Positions 42,395 through 51,907 of a DNA stretch of 64,000 nucleotides are shown piece after piece. The DNA is from DASTBU01 sp035711845 (lineage in GTDB: Bacteria; Acidobacteriota; Vicinamibacteria; Vicinamibacterales; 2-12-FULL-66-21). The notes under the pieces are model-generated. The model ran no database searches, had not been told where the DNA came from, and was given only the letters and a program-made list of their open reading frames with translations. Within the stretch, counting starts at the first letter, position 1. Each line of letters opens with the position of its first letter. The stretch spans positions 38,809 through 102,808 of the forward strand of contig DASTBU010000088.1 of NCBI GenBank assembly GCA_035711845.1. Reading direction: 5' to 3'. A program made the position numbers and the translations under genes.

Positions 42395-45259
42395 ATGCGG
42401 CCGCGGGTGCTGGCGCCGGCTGCAGCGGCAACAACGCTCTTGTGCCTGTCGCTGTCGGCGCAGGCCCCACGGCCGGACCATCGCGGCGCTCGCGACCCCG
42501 CCTTCTCGCCCGATGGCCGGCGGCTCGCCTTCTCGTACCTCGATCAGATCTGGATCTCGTCGCCCGACGCGCGCGACGGCCGGCCGTTGCTGCGCGACCC
42601 GGTGGTGCGCATCGAGCGCGATCCGGCCTGGTCCCCTGACGGCCGCTCGATCGCGTTCGCGGCCGATGCCGGCAGCGGCTTCGACATCCACGTCGCCTCG
42701 TCGGATGGAGGCCAGCCGAGGCGTGTGACCGCCCTCGCCGGCGACGAGCGATGGCCGTCCTGGACTCCCGACGGCCGCCTCGTGTTCTCTCATCGACGCG
42801 ACCAACGGTGGCGGCTCTTCGTCTCGCCTCCGGACCAGTCGGCGGAGCCGCGGCCGCTCTTCGACGATTCGGATGCCGAAGAGCGCGAAGGCCGGATCTC
42901 GCCAGACGGGAGGCGCATCGCGTACATCTCCGATCGGCAGAGCGAGGAAGGCGACGTCGATGTCTGGATTGCAGACGTTCCGCCCGCTTCCGGCGATCGC
43001 GTGATACACACGCGCGTCACGCGGATTCAAGGCATCGAGGGTTCGCCGTCCTGGGCGCCTGATGGTGCGCGGCTGGCTTTCTTTGCGATTCGCGACGGAG
43101 CCGGCGCGGTCTGGGTCGCGCGGGGAGAGGCGGCCGTTCCAGAGGGCCGGAACGCGGGCGCGAGATCGCGCCAGGCCGGAGAGCCCGTGCTCGTCTCGAG
43201 GCGCGGGGGCGCGCCGGCCTGGTCTCCTGACGGAAAGCACATCGTGATCGCGGCGCTGCCCGCGCCCGATCCCACGTACAACGGCAATCCCCGGCGGAAT
43301 GACGACGAGCCGCCTCCGTTGTTCGCCTCGGCGGAAGCCTTTCGGCTCTGGCGTGTGGATGCGCCGCTGCCCGTTGACGCCGGGGCACGCGAGCTTCCAA
43401 CGGCCGCGCCGCGCGCCGAGCAACTCCTCGGCGCCTTCGATCGCGTGTGGGAGACGCTGCGCCGGCTGTACTACAGCGATGGGGTCACGGCCGGCGAGTG
43501 GCAGCACCTCAGGACGAAGTACCGGCCGCAGGCGCAGGCGGCGCGCGACGAGGCGGGGGTCGAGACGGTCCTCGACGCGTTGATCGCGGAGCAGCCTCTC
43601 ATCAAGCCCGCGGTCGAGGGCGGAAGGGCTGTCGTCGTCTCGGGCCACCCGCTCGCGTCGCACGCGGGCCTGCTCGCGCTCCAGCGCGGCGGCAATATCG
43701 TCGACGCCGCAGTCGCCGTGTCGTTCGCGCTGGGCGTGGTAGAGCCCGATGCCTCGGGCATCGGCGGGGATGGGATGGCGGTCCTTTACCTGCGGGGCAT
43801 GACCGAACCGATCGTGATCGACTACAAGGACCAGATTCCCATCCATGCGACGCGCGACAATCCCGTGCTCGAGGATGCCAGCGCCTACGGACCCTCGGCG
43901 GCGAACATTCCTGGCGTCGTAGCCGGGCTCGACTTGTTGTACCGGAAGTACGGCAGCCGCAAAGTTGAGTGGGCCGACCTGCTTGCTCCCGCAATCGAGT
44001 ACGCGGCGCAGGGGTTCGAGCTCGATCAGTCGCTCCCCACCTCCATTGCCGAAGGCCGGACGTACTTCGAGAAGCACCAGGCCTCGGCGCGCATTTTCCT
44101 TCCGGGCGGCCGGGTTCCGCGCCCCGGCGACAGGTTCGTCAACCGGGATTACGCCGCGACGCTGCAGGCCATCGCGGCCGATGGCGCAGACACGTTCTAT
44201 CGCGGCGCCATCGCGCGCCGCATCGCCGACGACATGGCGGCACGGGGAGGGTTGATCACGCTCGACGACCTCGCGCAGTACCGCGCCATCGAACGGCGGC
44301 CGCTGGTCGGACGATACAGGGACTACACGATCTATTCGTCGCCGCCCCCGGTGTCCACCGGTGCGCAGCTGATCGAGACCTTGCAGATCCTGGACAACTA
44401 CAAGCCGCCGGCCGGAAGCGGATTCGCGGCCGATCCCGATTTCCTGCACTACGCCATCGAAGCGTGGAAAGCCCGGGACCAGGCCCCGAGAATTGCGGAT
44501 CCCGCGCTGTGGGACGTCGAGCTCGCCCCGCACCTCGATCCCGCGCACGCCGCCGGGCTCTTCAAGCGCATCGATCCGAGGAAGGCGTCACGAAGCCGCG
44601 GCGGTTCCAGCGAGGCCGGACGGCCGGAGCGCATCGGGCGAGGCACCACGGCGTTCGCGGTCGCCGACGCCGAAGGCAACATGATTGCGGTCACCCAGAC
44701 CCTCAGCACCTGGGGCGGCACGTTTTACGTCTCCGAGGGTCTGGGCTTCCTGTACAACAACCATCTGCGCGTCGGTGGCGGCGGCGCGCCCGGGCGCTTC
44801 CTGCCGCTCGCCCGCTCGTCGTCGACGAGCGTGCCAACGCTGCTGTTCAGGGGCCGTCCGACGCCGGCTTCGCCGGGCTCGCCCCGCATCGCGGTGGCAG
44901 CCGCGGGGAACGCCTGGATCCCGGCCTCGGTGTACAACATCATCCTGAACGTGGTCGACGCCGGAAAGCAGGCGCAGGCGGCGATAGAAGGTCCGCGGTT
45001 CCTCGTCGGTCGGGACCCGGCGGATCCAGGCGGCAGCCGGATCCAGATCGAGGATCGAATACCGCGCGCGGTGCTCGAGGAGCTCGCCGCGCGAGGTCAC
45101 CGGTTCCAGAAGATTGGCCGGAAAGGCGAGGTTCGCTACGGGTATGCCGCAGCGCTCGTGGTCGATCCGGACGGCGGGATCGTGCAGGGCGGCGCGGACC
45201 CCCGCCGGTCACATGCGGCAGTGGCCGTGCCGCGCACGACCACGCCTGCCAGCCGGTAG
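42395..45259 (+). CDS. Beta-propeller/tricorn-like segment fused to gamma-glutamyltransferase
   Basis: A 954-residue exported fusion. An N-terminal signal peptide (LAPAAAATTLLCLSLSAQA) is followed by TolB/PD40-type propeller repeats (about 30-310; FSPDGRRLAFSYLDQIW, AWSPDGRSIAFAADA, ISPDGRRIAYISDR, SWAPDGARLAFF). A short FDRVWETLRRLYY...KYRPQAQAARDE stretch (about 345-400) resembles the C1 segment of tricorn-type proteases. The rest (about 405-950) is a gamma-glutamyltranspeptidase: ASHAGLLALQRGGNIVDAAV, PDASGIGGDG, and the self-cleavage and nucleophile site RGTTAFAVAD with Thr751. The usual GGT chain is about 550-580 residues alone. The ATG at 42395 comes 6 bases after transketolase. It likely handles gamma-glutamyl peptides in the periplasm. 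Confidence 0.88.
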   Translation: MRPRVLAPAAAATTLLCLSLSAQAPRPDHRGARDPAFSPDGRRLAFSYLDQIWISSPDARDGRPLLRDPVVRIERDPAWSPDGRSIAFAADAGSGFDIHVASSDGGQPRRVTALAGDERWPSWTPDGRLVFSHRRDQRWRLFVSPPDQSAEPRPLFDDSDAEEREGRISPDGRRIAYISDRQSEEGDVDVWIADVPPASGDRVIHTRVTRIQGIEGSPSWAPDGARLAFFAIRDGAGAVWVARGEAAVPEGRNAGARSRQAGEPVLVSRRGGAPAWSPDGKHIVIAALPAPDPTYNGNPRRNDDEPPPLFASAEAFRLWRVDAPLPVDAGARELPTAAPRAEQLLGAFDRVWETLRRLYYSDGVTAGEWQHLRTKYRPQAQAARDEAGVETVLDALIAEQPLIKPAVEGGRAVVVSGHPLASHAGLLALQRGGNIVDAAVAVSFALGVVEPDASGIGGDGMAVLYLRGMTEPIVIDYKDQIPIHATRDNPVLEDASAYGPSAANIPGVVAGLDLLYRKYGSRKVEWADLLAPAIEYAAQGFELDQSLPTSIAEGRTYFEKHQASARIFLPGGRVPRPGDRFVNRDYAATLQAIAADGADTFYRGAIARRIADDMAARGGLITLDDLAQYRAIERRPLVGRYRDYTIYSSPPPVSTGAQLIETLQILDNYKPPAGSGFAADPDFLHYAIEAWKARDQAPRIADPALWDVELAPHLDPAHAAGLFKRIDPRKASRSRGGSSEAGRPERIGRGTTAFAVADAEGNMIAVTQTLSTWGGTFYVSEGLGFLYNNHLRVGGGGAPGRFLPLARSSSTSVPTLLFRGRPTPASPGSPRIAVAAAGNAWIPASVYNIILNVVDAGKQAQAAIEGPRFLVGRDPADPGGSRIQIEDRIPRAVLEELAARGHRFQKIGRKGEVRYGYAAALVVDPDGGIVQGGADPRRSHAAVAVPRTTTPASR

Positions 45260-45270
45260 TGGCTTGACCC

Positions 45271-48200
45271 TCACACGCTCGCCGGCTGCTCCGTTTCCCG
45301 CATCCTGAACATCCGGGCGAACATCTGCCGCAGAAGCTCCGGCCTTTCGCCCAGCAGATCGAACAGATCGTCGTGATCGATTCGCAGCGCCGTGCCGTTG
45401 CGGGTTACCGCGGCGGCACGGTCCAGCGGTCGTCCTGCCATCGTGCCAATCGATCCGATGACGTCACCGCCCTTCGCGGTAAGCGAGGGCTCGCCGTTGG
45501 ACGCCTCCAGAACCACTTCGCCGGACAGAATCACCCACAGCGCTGGCAGGGCGGACTCCGGGAACAACGTCTCGCCGGCCGCCATCTGCACCACCGAGGC
45601 GATCTCGGCGAGGTGCCGCATCTCGTCGGGAGACACGCGTTCGAACAGCGGGACACGTTGGAGGGCCAGAATCTTGTCGATTGGCGAGAGCCCGCCCGCG
45701 GCGAGCTGCTCGAGCTCGGAGGCAGCGTCGGTGCGTTGCAGGATCCCGTCGGCCGGGCCCCCACTTTCCGCGAGCGTCGCGAAGAGCCCTTCCACCAGGT
45801 CGGCGTTGTCGGCGAGCAGCGTCTGCAACTCCTCGGCCGTGAGGGCCAGCGTGACGACGATGCCGGTGGTGCGGACGGTTTCCGAAGCGGGTGTTCCCTG
45901 CAGGACCTCGGCAAAGCCCAGGGCGGCCGGGGCGGTCACCGCCGTCGGCCCCGACCCATGCCCGGTGCAGGTCACCGTTCCGTCGAGCAGCAGGTGAATA
46001 GTTGTCGGCACCGAGCCTTCCTGGATGAGCACGGTGCCCGGCTCGTGGCGCACCTGCCGGGACGCGCCTGCAACGCGGAACAGCTCATCGACCGACACCG
46101 AGGCGAAGAGCGGGAGGCCCCGCAACCGATCGGCGAGCTCGGCGGCCGGGAGCGGTTCGAGCCAGAGCTCCCTTCGCCGCTCGGCCGGCATCCTGTGCTC
46201 GGCGAGGGCCCAGGAGGCCGCCTCGAAGATGTACCAGTCGCGAACGTCGCGGTAGGCGAGCACGTGCTCGATGTCGTCGGCCAGGCTCCAGATCTTGTGG
46301 CGCCGGGCAAGATCGATCGCCAGGGCGGCGATGACCTGGTCCTCGTCGTTGATGAGCTGCAGCAGCGTTTCTTCGACATCACGCGGGCGCGTGCGGAGGA
46401 TGACGTTCGCGCGGCGTACCTTTTCATCGCGCGGCATGTCTTCGAGCATGGGCAACACGCGCTTGCGGAGCTGGCCGGTCAGCAGGTTGTCGAGGTATTC
46501 GGAGGCGCTCGCCCTGGCACGCTGATCGCCATGCTCGAGCGTCCATCGAGCCGCGCCGATGTCCTTCCACGGATAAATCAGCGACAACATCAAGTACACG
46601 CGGTTCAGCAGGCGCTCCATCTTCTGCTCGAGCGCGCGCGACAGCAGGCTGTCGTCCGGCAGCCGCTTCCGGCCGAACAGGTTGTCGTGGAGCGAGAGGC
46701 TCTCGAAGTAGGTGCGGCTCTGCGCCAGCACGAGCGCTTCGACCGGATCGGGTGGAAATTTCAGCTCGGCATGGTCGCGCCGGAGCTTCGCGAGAGCCGA
46801 GATGAGCTTGTAGCGAAGGAACCCGTCGGGGTCATCCAGGGCAGCGATCAGCACGTCCACCGTCTTCTGGGACGGAATCTGCGCGAGGGTGGCCGGGATA
46901 TGCCGGCGCACCCACACGTCTTCGTCCCGATCGCTCATGAAGTGGGCGAGCACGTCCACGACAGGCTCGCCGTAGCTCCCGAGGACGGTGCGGGCACGTC
47001 CCTTGAGACGCCTGTTGCGCAACAGCGAGATCAGCGTGGGCACGAAGACGAAGTCGCCCGCGCCGGCGGCCCGGACCCCTTCCATCGCTTCGTCGGCGAC
47101 TTCCGGTGCCGCGTCGTACAGCAGCGGAATCAGCAGCGGCCGGAAGCGCGGGTTGGCGATCTGCCTGACGGCGATCGCCACGTCGCGGCGCGAGTCGCGC
47201 CCGGTATCACGATCATCGCCTGCCAACTCGATCAGCGTGCGCTCGGCCGCGTCGACGTCCGCGGGGGTCTCGCTCGTGGCCACCGCCACGGCGGCGGTTG
47301 CCCTGATCCTCGGGTCCTCCGAGGCGAGCAGCGGGCGGGCCAGCGTCGCGGCGTCTTCGTGGCTGATCGACACCAGCGCGCCGATGGCAGCGGCACGCAC
47401 ACCCGGGTCGGGATCGCCCAGCAACCGGCGAATCTGCGGGATCCACTGCGTGGCGATGTCGCTTCGCACGGCGCCGAGGGCCGAGAGGGCCCGCGCCCGG
47501 ACCTCCGCAGAGGAGTGATAGAGCAGCAACGGAGTCACGAGGTTGCGTTTGTCGAGCGATTCGAGGACGTCGATCGCGTACACCACGCGCGCCGGGTCGG
47601 GGTGGGCGAGCTCCTCGACCAGCGTCTCCACGGTGGACAGCTCGGAGCCGGTCATCCGCAGCTCCTCCGGTTTCATGACGCCTTCGTCAAGGCTGCGGCG
47701 GAACGACAGGAGGTACTCCCGCTTGGCGCGGAGCCCCATGTAGTACCAGACGGCGGCCAGCCCGAGGCTGACGTAGCTGAGCTCGTACCAGTCGAGCGCG
47801 AGGCCCCACGGCTGGATGAGCACCAGCATCATGATCGCGCCCAATCCCTTCGCCAGGCGATCGACCGTGACATCCACGAACGGCTTGACTTCCTGCCGCA
47901 GTTCCGAGGGCAGCGGCAGGAACAGCACTTCGCGGGTCGTCTTGTCGACCGTGTAGCGAAGCGACCGATCCACCACGCTGGCGGCGGCCGGTGCGCTGAG
48001 CACCTTGAAGGCGAGGATGAAGCCTGCGGTGATCACGAGATTGCTCGGCAGGATGAGCAGCGCGAACCCGATTCCCAGGTAGCGGTGAATCCGCGGGGTC
48101 ACCCAGACCTGGAGCACGAAACCGGCCACCGACACGTAGAAGCGCACCTGCGCGAGGAAGGCGCCCATGGCGTCCTCCTGGCCCGCGCCCTTGAAGATCT

Positions 48201-48972
48201 CGGTCGCCATGTTCAACTGCTGATCGATCAGCGCCGCGCCCAGTGCCCCGAAGCTGATGACGACCGCGATCAGCTTGATCTGCCTGGAGCCGCGGAGCAG
48301 TTCCAGCGCGCGGCCGATGCTGACGCCCCGTTCTTCGTCCGCCAGCGCCGTCGCACTCGGCGCCGCCTGCTGCTCCCTGCCGAGGACGACCGAGACGATC
48401 GCCATGGAGGCCAGCAGGACGAACGCGCTCCAGAGCAGGAGCGTGTTGGAGCCCACCCTTTGGATGATCAGCGCCGTGATGGCCGCGCCGGTCGCGCCTC
48501 CCAACGTGACGCCTCCGCCGATGAACCCGAACAGCCGCTTGGCCTGGCGCGGATCGTAGATGCCGTTGGCGAGCGTCCAGAACTGGCTGGTCAGCAGGAT
48601 CCCCAGGAGCGCGCCCCAGATGTAGAACGCGACGGACACCCAGTCGGACCCGGTCTGAAACAGCGCCCAGAACCCGAACATGGCCCCGGCCATGCCGGCC
48701 TGCGTGATCGGAAGCGCCCACCGGCGGGGGAGCACACTCACCAGCCGGGTATAGCCGAGCATCAGCATGCCGATGACGAGCCCGGAGCCCAGGACGACCC
48801 ACGGAACGTTCACGGCTCCCAGGCTGTCAATCACCTTGGACCGGGTGAGCGGCTGGATGATGTTGTAGGCCGTCATCGCCAGGAAGGCGTACCCGAACAT
48901 CAGGAGCGCGGTGGGCACCTCCTGTTTCCGGACCTCTACCAGGGGCGACAGGAGCCGCTGTAACAGGGACAT
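45271..48972 (-). CDS. Nucleotide-transporter-like membrane protein with HEAT repeats and two cNMP-binding-like domains
   Basis: A 1233-residue protein. Residues 1 to about 430 form about twelve membrane helices that resemble the ATP/ADP translocase (Npt/Tlc) superfamily, including FWTLANGIYDPRQAKRLFG and the VDKTTREVLFLPL stretch. About 450-950 are HEAT-like helical repeats (for example RRLLGDPDPGVRAAAIGALV). Two cyclic-nucleotide-binding-like folds follow (about 960-1075, LPLFASVSVDELFRV, and about 1105-1215, VPLFERVSPDEMRHL). Their phosphate-binding cassettes are degenerate: the conserved Glu is missing in GSIGTMAG and the Arg is kept only in the second. It could be a regulated transporter or a membrane sensor. 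The ATG at 48972 has GAGGT upstream. It is divergent from its paralogue at 49062. Confidence 0.85.
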   Translation of the reverse strand: MSLLQRLLSPLVEVRKQEVPTALLMFGYAFLAMTAYNIIQPLTRSKVIDSLGAVNVPWVVLGSGLVIGMLMLGYTRLVSVLPRRWALPITQAGMAGAMFGFWALFQTGSDWVSVAFYIWGALLGILLTSQFWTLANGIYDPRQAKRLFGFIGGGVTLGGATGAAITALIIQRVGSNTLLLWSAFVLLASMAIVSVVLGREQQAAPSATALADEERGVSIGRALELLRGSRQIKLIAVVISFGALGAALIDQQLNMATEIFKGAGQEDAMGAFLAQVRFYVSVAGFVLQVWVTPRIHRYLGIGFALLILPSNLVITAGFILAFKVLSAPAAASVVDRSLRYTVDKTTREVLFLPLPSELRQEVKPFVDVTVDRLAKGLGAIMMLVLIQPWGLALDWYELSYVSLGLAAVWYYMGLRAKREYLLSFRRSLDEGVMKPEELRMTGSELSTVETLVEELAHPDPARVVYAIDVLESLDKRNLVTPLLLYHSSAEVRARALSALGAVRSDIATQWIPQIRRLLGDPDPGVRAAAIGALVSISHEDAATLARPLLASEDPRIRATAAVAVATSETPADVDAAERTLIELAGDDRDTGRDSRRDVAIAVRQIANPRFRPLLIPLLYDAAPEVADEAMEGVRAAGAGDFVFVPTLISLLRNRRLKGRARTVLGSYGEPVVDVLAHFMSDRDEDVWVRRHIPATLAQIPSQKTVDVLIAALDDPDGFLRYKLISALAKLRRDHAELKFPPDPVEALVLAQSRTYFESLSLHDNLFGRKRLPDDSLLSRALEQKMERLLNRVYLMLSLIYPWKDIGAARWTLEHGDQRARASASEYLDNLLTGQLRKRVLPMLEDMPRDEKVRRANVILRTRPRDVEETLLQLINDEDQVIAALAIDLARRHKIWSLADDIEHVLAYRDVRDWYIFEAASWALAEHRMPAERRRELWLEPLPAAELADRLRGLPLFASVSVDELFRVAGASRQVRHEPGTVLIQEGSVPTTIHLLLDGTVTCTGHGSGPTAVTAPAALGFAEVLQGTPASETVRTTGIVVTLALTAEELQTLLADNADLVEGLFATLAESGGPADGILQRTDAASELEQLAAGGLSPIDKILALQRVPLFERVSPDEMRHLAEIASVVQMAAGETLFPESALPALWVILSGEVVLEASNGEPSLTAKGGDVIGSIGTMAGRPLDRAAAVTRNGTALRIDHDDLFDLLGERPELLRQMFARMFRMRETEQPASV

Positions 48973-49001
48973 GAATACCTCGGGTCTCTACTCCGTGCAG
49001 A

Positions 49002-49019
49002 TTGTGCGTTCGCGCACAA
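49002..49019. promoter_or_regulatory. Perfect palindrome between divergent transporter-like genes
   Basis: TTGTGCGTTCGCGCACAA: 7-bp arms around TTCG. It contains TGTGC-N6-GCACA, which has the spacing of CRP/FNR-family operators (TGTGA-N6-TCACA). It lies in the 89-base gap shared by the two divergent genes. Confidence 0.55.
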
Positions 49020-49061
49020 GCCTAAGCCATGCGCAAACTGAAGTAAACTGCGGCCCTGCCC

Positions 49062-51884
49062 ATGGTTCCGCGGTTACGTCGTTTTTTCGACATCAGACCC
49101 GGCGAAGGGCTGCCCGTCCTCCTGACGTTTCTCTACATCGCGGTGGTCGTGGCGGCCTTCCTGCTCGCCAAGCCGATTCGCAACGGGCTCTTCGTCGAGG
49201 AGTACGGTCCCTACGCGCTGGTCTACGTCTACGCGGCGGTTCCCCTCGTCCTCTCGGTCTTCGTCCGCGGCTACTCGGAGGTGGCTGCCCGTTTCGGCGC
49301 GCGGACCGTAACCGTCGGCACCCTGATTTTCTTCAGCCTGAATGTCGTGGCGTTCTGGTACGCCTTCAGTTTCGCCAGGTTCTGGCTGCTCTCGGGCATC
49401 TTCTACGTCTGGGTGAACTGTTTTGGCGTGATTGCGCCCGTCCAGGCCTGGAGCTTCGCCAACTCGCTGTTCGACACCCGCCAGGCGAAGCGGTTGTTCG
49501 GGCTGGTCGGCTCGGGCGCCTCGGTCGGCGCGATCACGGGGGGCATCCTGGCGCGCTATCTGGTCGGACCGGTGGGCGGCGCCATCAACCTCCTGCTGGT
49601 GCTCGCGGGCCTCATCCTGACCGGAGCCTTCGTGGTGATGTTCGCCAACGCCCGGATCCGCAGGAAGGGCCTCATGCGGCTCGGGCGCCCCGTCAGCGCG
49701 CCGTTCCGTACGACCATCAGGGAGATCGTCAACGACCGCTACCTGCGGCTCATGGCCGCCCTCGTGTTCCTGGTGGCGATCGTGACCCAGTGGTCCGGCA
49801 TGCAGCTCAACATCATGGCGGCCTCGCGTTTTCAGGGCGACGCCGACTCGCTGACGCGCTTCTTCGGCTCGTTCAACTTCATGCTGGGCGCCGTCAGCGT
49901 CCTTCTGCAGTTGTTCGTCACGAGCCGGGCGCTTCGACGGTTCGGTGTGGCCGTGACGATCATGGCCCTGCCACTTTCGCTTGGAATGGGGAGTCTTCTG
50001 ATCGTGCTCGTCCCCGCCTTCTGGCCGGTGCTGATCACCAATGGGTTCGACCAGGGGCTGCGGTTTTCCGTCGACAGGCCCACCTACGAGCTGCTGTATC
50101 TGCCGATCGCCCCAGGCCGGCGCGTCCATCTCAAGAACGCCATCGACATCGTGGTCAACCGGATCGCGGACGCGATCGGCGCGGTTCTGTTCGGCGTGGC
50201 CACGATGGGCTTCTTCATGCTGCCGGGGATCGGGCTGGGCGTGCGCGGAACCGCGGTCCTCAACCTCGCCCTGATAGTCGTCTGGCTGGCGGTGGCCTCG
50301 CGCCTGCGGGTCGAATACGTTCGGACGATCCAGGACAGCATCCATCGCCATCGTCTCGACACCGAGCGTGCCGCGCGTACGACGATCGAACGGTCGGCGG
50401 CCGACGCGCTGCGCGCAAAGCTCGGGGGCGATCCCGGCGAGGTCCGATATGCGCTCGAACTTCTCGAGGTCCAGCAGACCCGGAGCTGGCACCCGGCGCT
50501 CCGGCGCCTGCTGCTGCATCCCGAGCCGGACATTCGTCGGCGCGCGCTGACCCTGCTCAGCTCCGCGGGCGACCGGGAGATCGCGGAGCAGGCCGTGAAC
50601 CTCCTGCACGATTCCGATCTCGGCGTTCGCACGGAAGCGCTGATCTACCTCACGCGGGAGACCGGGACCGATCCTCTGTTGCGCATTCAGGAGCTCGGCG
50701 ATTTCGACGATTTTTCCATTCGCGCGGGCATGGCCGCATTTCTGGCGTCGCCAGGGCCGACGCAGAATCTCGACGCCGCACGCGCGATCCTCGAAGTCAT
50801 GACGCGTTCGACAGGTCAGGAGGGCATGCGCGATCGTCTGGAAGCCGCACGGCTCATGGCGCTCGTGCCGGGTGAGTTCCTGGATCTGCTCGCCATCCTG
50901 ATCGGCGATCCGAACGTGGAGGTCGCCAGACAGGCTCTGCGCTCGGCCAGCGTGGTTGCACGCGAGGAATTGGCCGCGCCGATGATCGAGGCGCTGGGAC
51001 GGCCCGATCTGGCCGAGGACGCGGCCGATGCCGTGGCACGCCTCGGCGAGGGCATCGTGCCCGAGATCGCCCGGCGTCTGAACGACGAGTCGGAAGCGCT
51101 CGAGATCCGGCGTGAGCTGCCCACGGTCCTGGTGCGCGTCGGATCTGCCGAGGCCGAACAGGTCCTCGTCAACAGCATCCTGAACGCGGACTCGACGCTG
51201 CGCCATCGCGTGATCGCTTCGTTGAACAAGCTCCGCGCGGTGCGGCCGGACATTCGGATCGAGCCCGAGACCGTGGAGGTGCTCCTGGCAGCGGAGATCG
51301 CCGGACATTACCGGTCCTACCAGGTGCTCGGCCCACTGCGCAGACAGCTCAAGGACGACGATCCGGTGCTCGAGGCGATGCGCCACGCGATGGAGCAGGA
51401 GATCGAGCGGATATTCCGCCTGCTGAACCTCATCCACCGCCAGGGCGGCCTGCACGACGCCTACGTCGGGCTGCGCGCGTCGAACCCGACCATCAGGGCC
51501 AACGCGCTGGAGTTTCTGGACAACGTGCTGAGCCCGGAGCTGCGGGGACTCCTGGTGCCGCTGCTCGATTCGCATGTCACCATCGACGAGCGCATCGAGA
51601 TCGCGGATCGGGTCGTCGGTGCCCCGGTCGAGACCACCGAGCAGGCCGTCGGCACGCTCCTCGGCAGCGAGGACCCCTTCCTTCGGTCCTGTGCGGTATA
51701 CGCCGTCGGCACGCTGCAGCTGCACGGGCTCGAGGACGAACTGGCGCGCGTCGAAGCCGGGGGCGACGAGGCGCTCCGGGAGAGCATCAAGACGGCACGC
51801 CGCCGCCTCGCTGGCGAGCTGCAGCCGACGGCGCCGCAGGCACCGGCGCCGGCGGATCTCGGAATGGGAGTTGGCGCGGGTTAG
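49062..51884 (+). CDS. Nucleotide-transporter-like membrane protein with HEAT repeats
   Basis: A 940-residue paralogue of the protein encoded divergently at 45271-48972. The first about 420 residues form about twelve membrane helices with the Npt/Tlc-like layout (FLLAKPIRNGLFVEEYG, WSFANSLFDTRQAKRLFGLV, FSVDRPTYELLYLP). HEAT-like helical repeats fill about 440-910 (for example LLHPEPDIRRRALTLLSS and LIGDPNVEVARQALRSA). It has no cyclic-nucleotide-binding domain and ends in a Pro/Ala tail. The shared motif (FANSLFDTRQAKRLFG against LANGIYDPRQAKRLFG) shows common descent. The ATG at 49062 is clear. Nucleotide transport is family-based inference; free-living bacteria rarely need ATP import, so the role here may be different. 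Confidence 0.85.
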   Translation: MVPRLRRFFDIRPGEGLPVLLTFLYIAVVVAAFLLAKPIRNGLFVEEYGPYALVYVYAAVPLVLSVFVRGYSEVAARFGARTVTVGTLIFFSLNVVAFWYAFSFARFWLLSGIFYVWVNCFGVIAPVQAWSFANSLFDTRQAKRLFGLVGSGASVGAITGGILARYLVGPVGGAINLLLVLAGLILTGAFVVMFANARIRRKGLMRLGRPVSAPFRTTIREIVNDRYLRLMAALVFLVAIVTQWSGMQLNIMAASRFQGDADSLTRFFGSFNFMLGAVSVLLQLFVTSRALRRFGVAVTIMALPLSLGMGSLLIVLVPAFWPVLITNGFDQGLRFSVDRPTYELLYLPIAPGRRVHLKNAIDIVVNRIADAIGAVLFGVATMGFFMLPGIGLGVRGTAVLNLALIVVWLAVASRLRVEYVRTIQDSIHRHRLDTERAARTTIERSAADALRAKLGGDPGEVRYALELLEVQQTRSWHPALRRLLLHPEPDIRRRALTLLSSAGDREIAEQAVNLLHDSDLGVRTEALIYLTRETGTDPLLRIQELGDFDDFSIRAGMAAFLASPGPTQNLDAARAILEVMTRSTGQEGMRDRLEAARLMALVPGEFLDLLAILIGDPNVEVARQALRSASVVAREELAAPMIEALGRPDLAEDAADAVARLGEGIVPEIARRLNDESEALEIRRELPTVLVRVGSAEAEQVLVNSILNADSTLRHRVIASLNKLRAVRPDIRIEPETVEVLLAAEIAGHYRSYQVLGPLRRQLKDDDPVLEAMRHAMEQEIERIFRLLNLIHRQGGLHDAYVGLRASNPTIRANALEFLDNVLSPELRGLLVPLLDSHVTIDERIEIADRVVGAPVETTEQAVGTLLGSEDPFLRSCAVYAVGTLQLHGLEDELARVEAGGDEALRESIKTARRRLAGELQPTAPQAPAPADLGMGVGAG

Positions 51885-51907
51885 GCCGGATTATCGGCCT
51901 TCAGCGG

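Noticed and set aside
41369..44548. A 1059-codon minus-strand frame across the transketolase and GGT genes
   Set aside because: Spans two real genes with intact motifs on the other strand; no recognisable protein features.
45373..48963. A very long open frame (about 1196 codons) on the plus strand opposite the transporter/HEAT/cNMP gene
   Set aside because: Its translation is rich in Arg, His, Gln and Asp with no domain pattern. Long antisense frames are expected opposite GC-rich genes because their stop codons are rare; the minus-strand product has clear domains.
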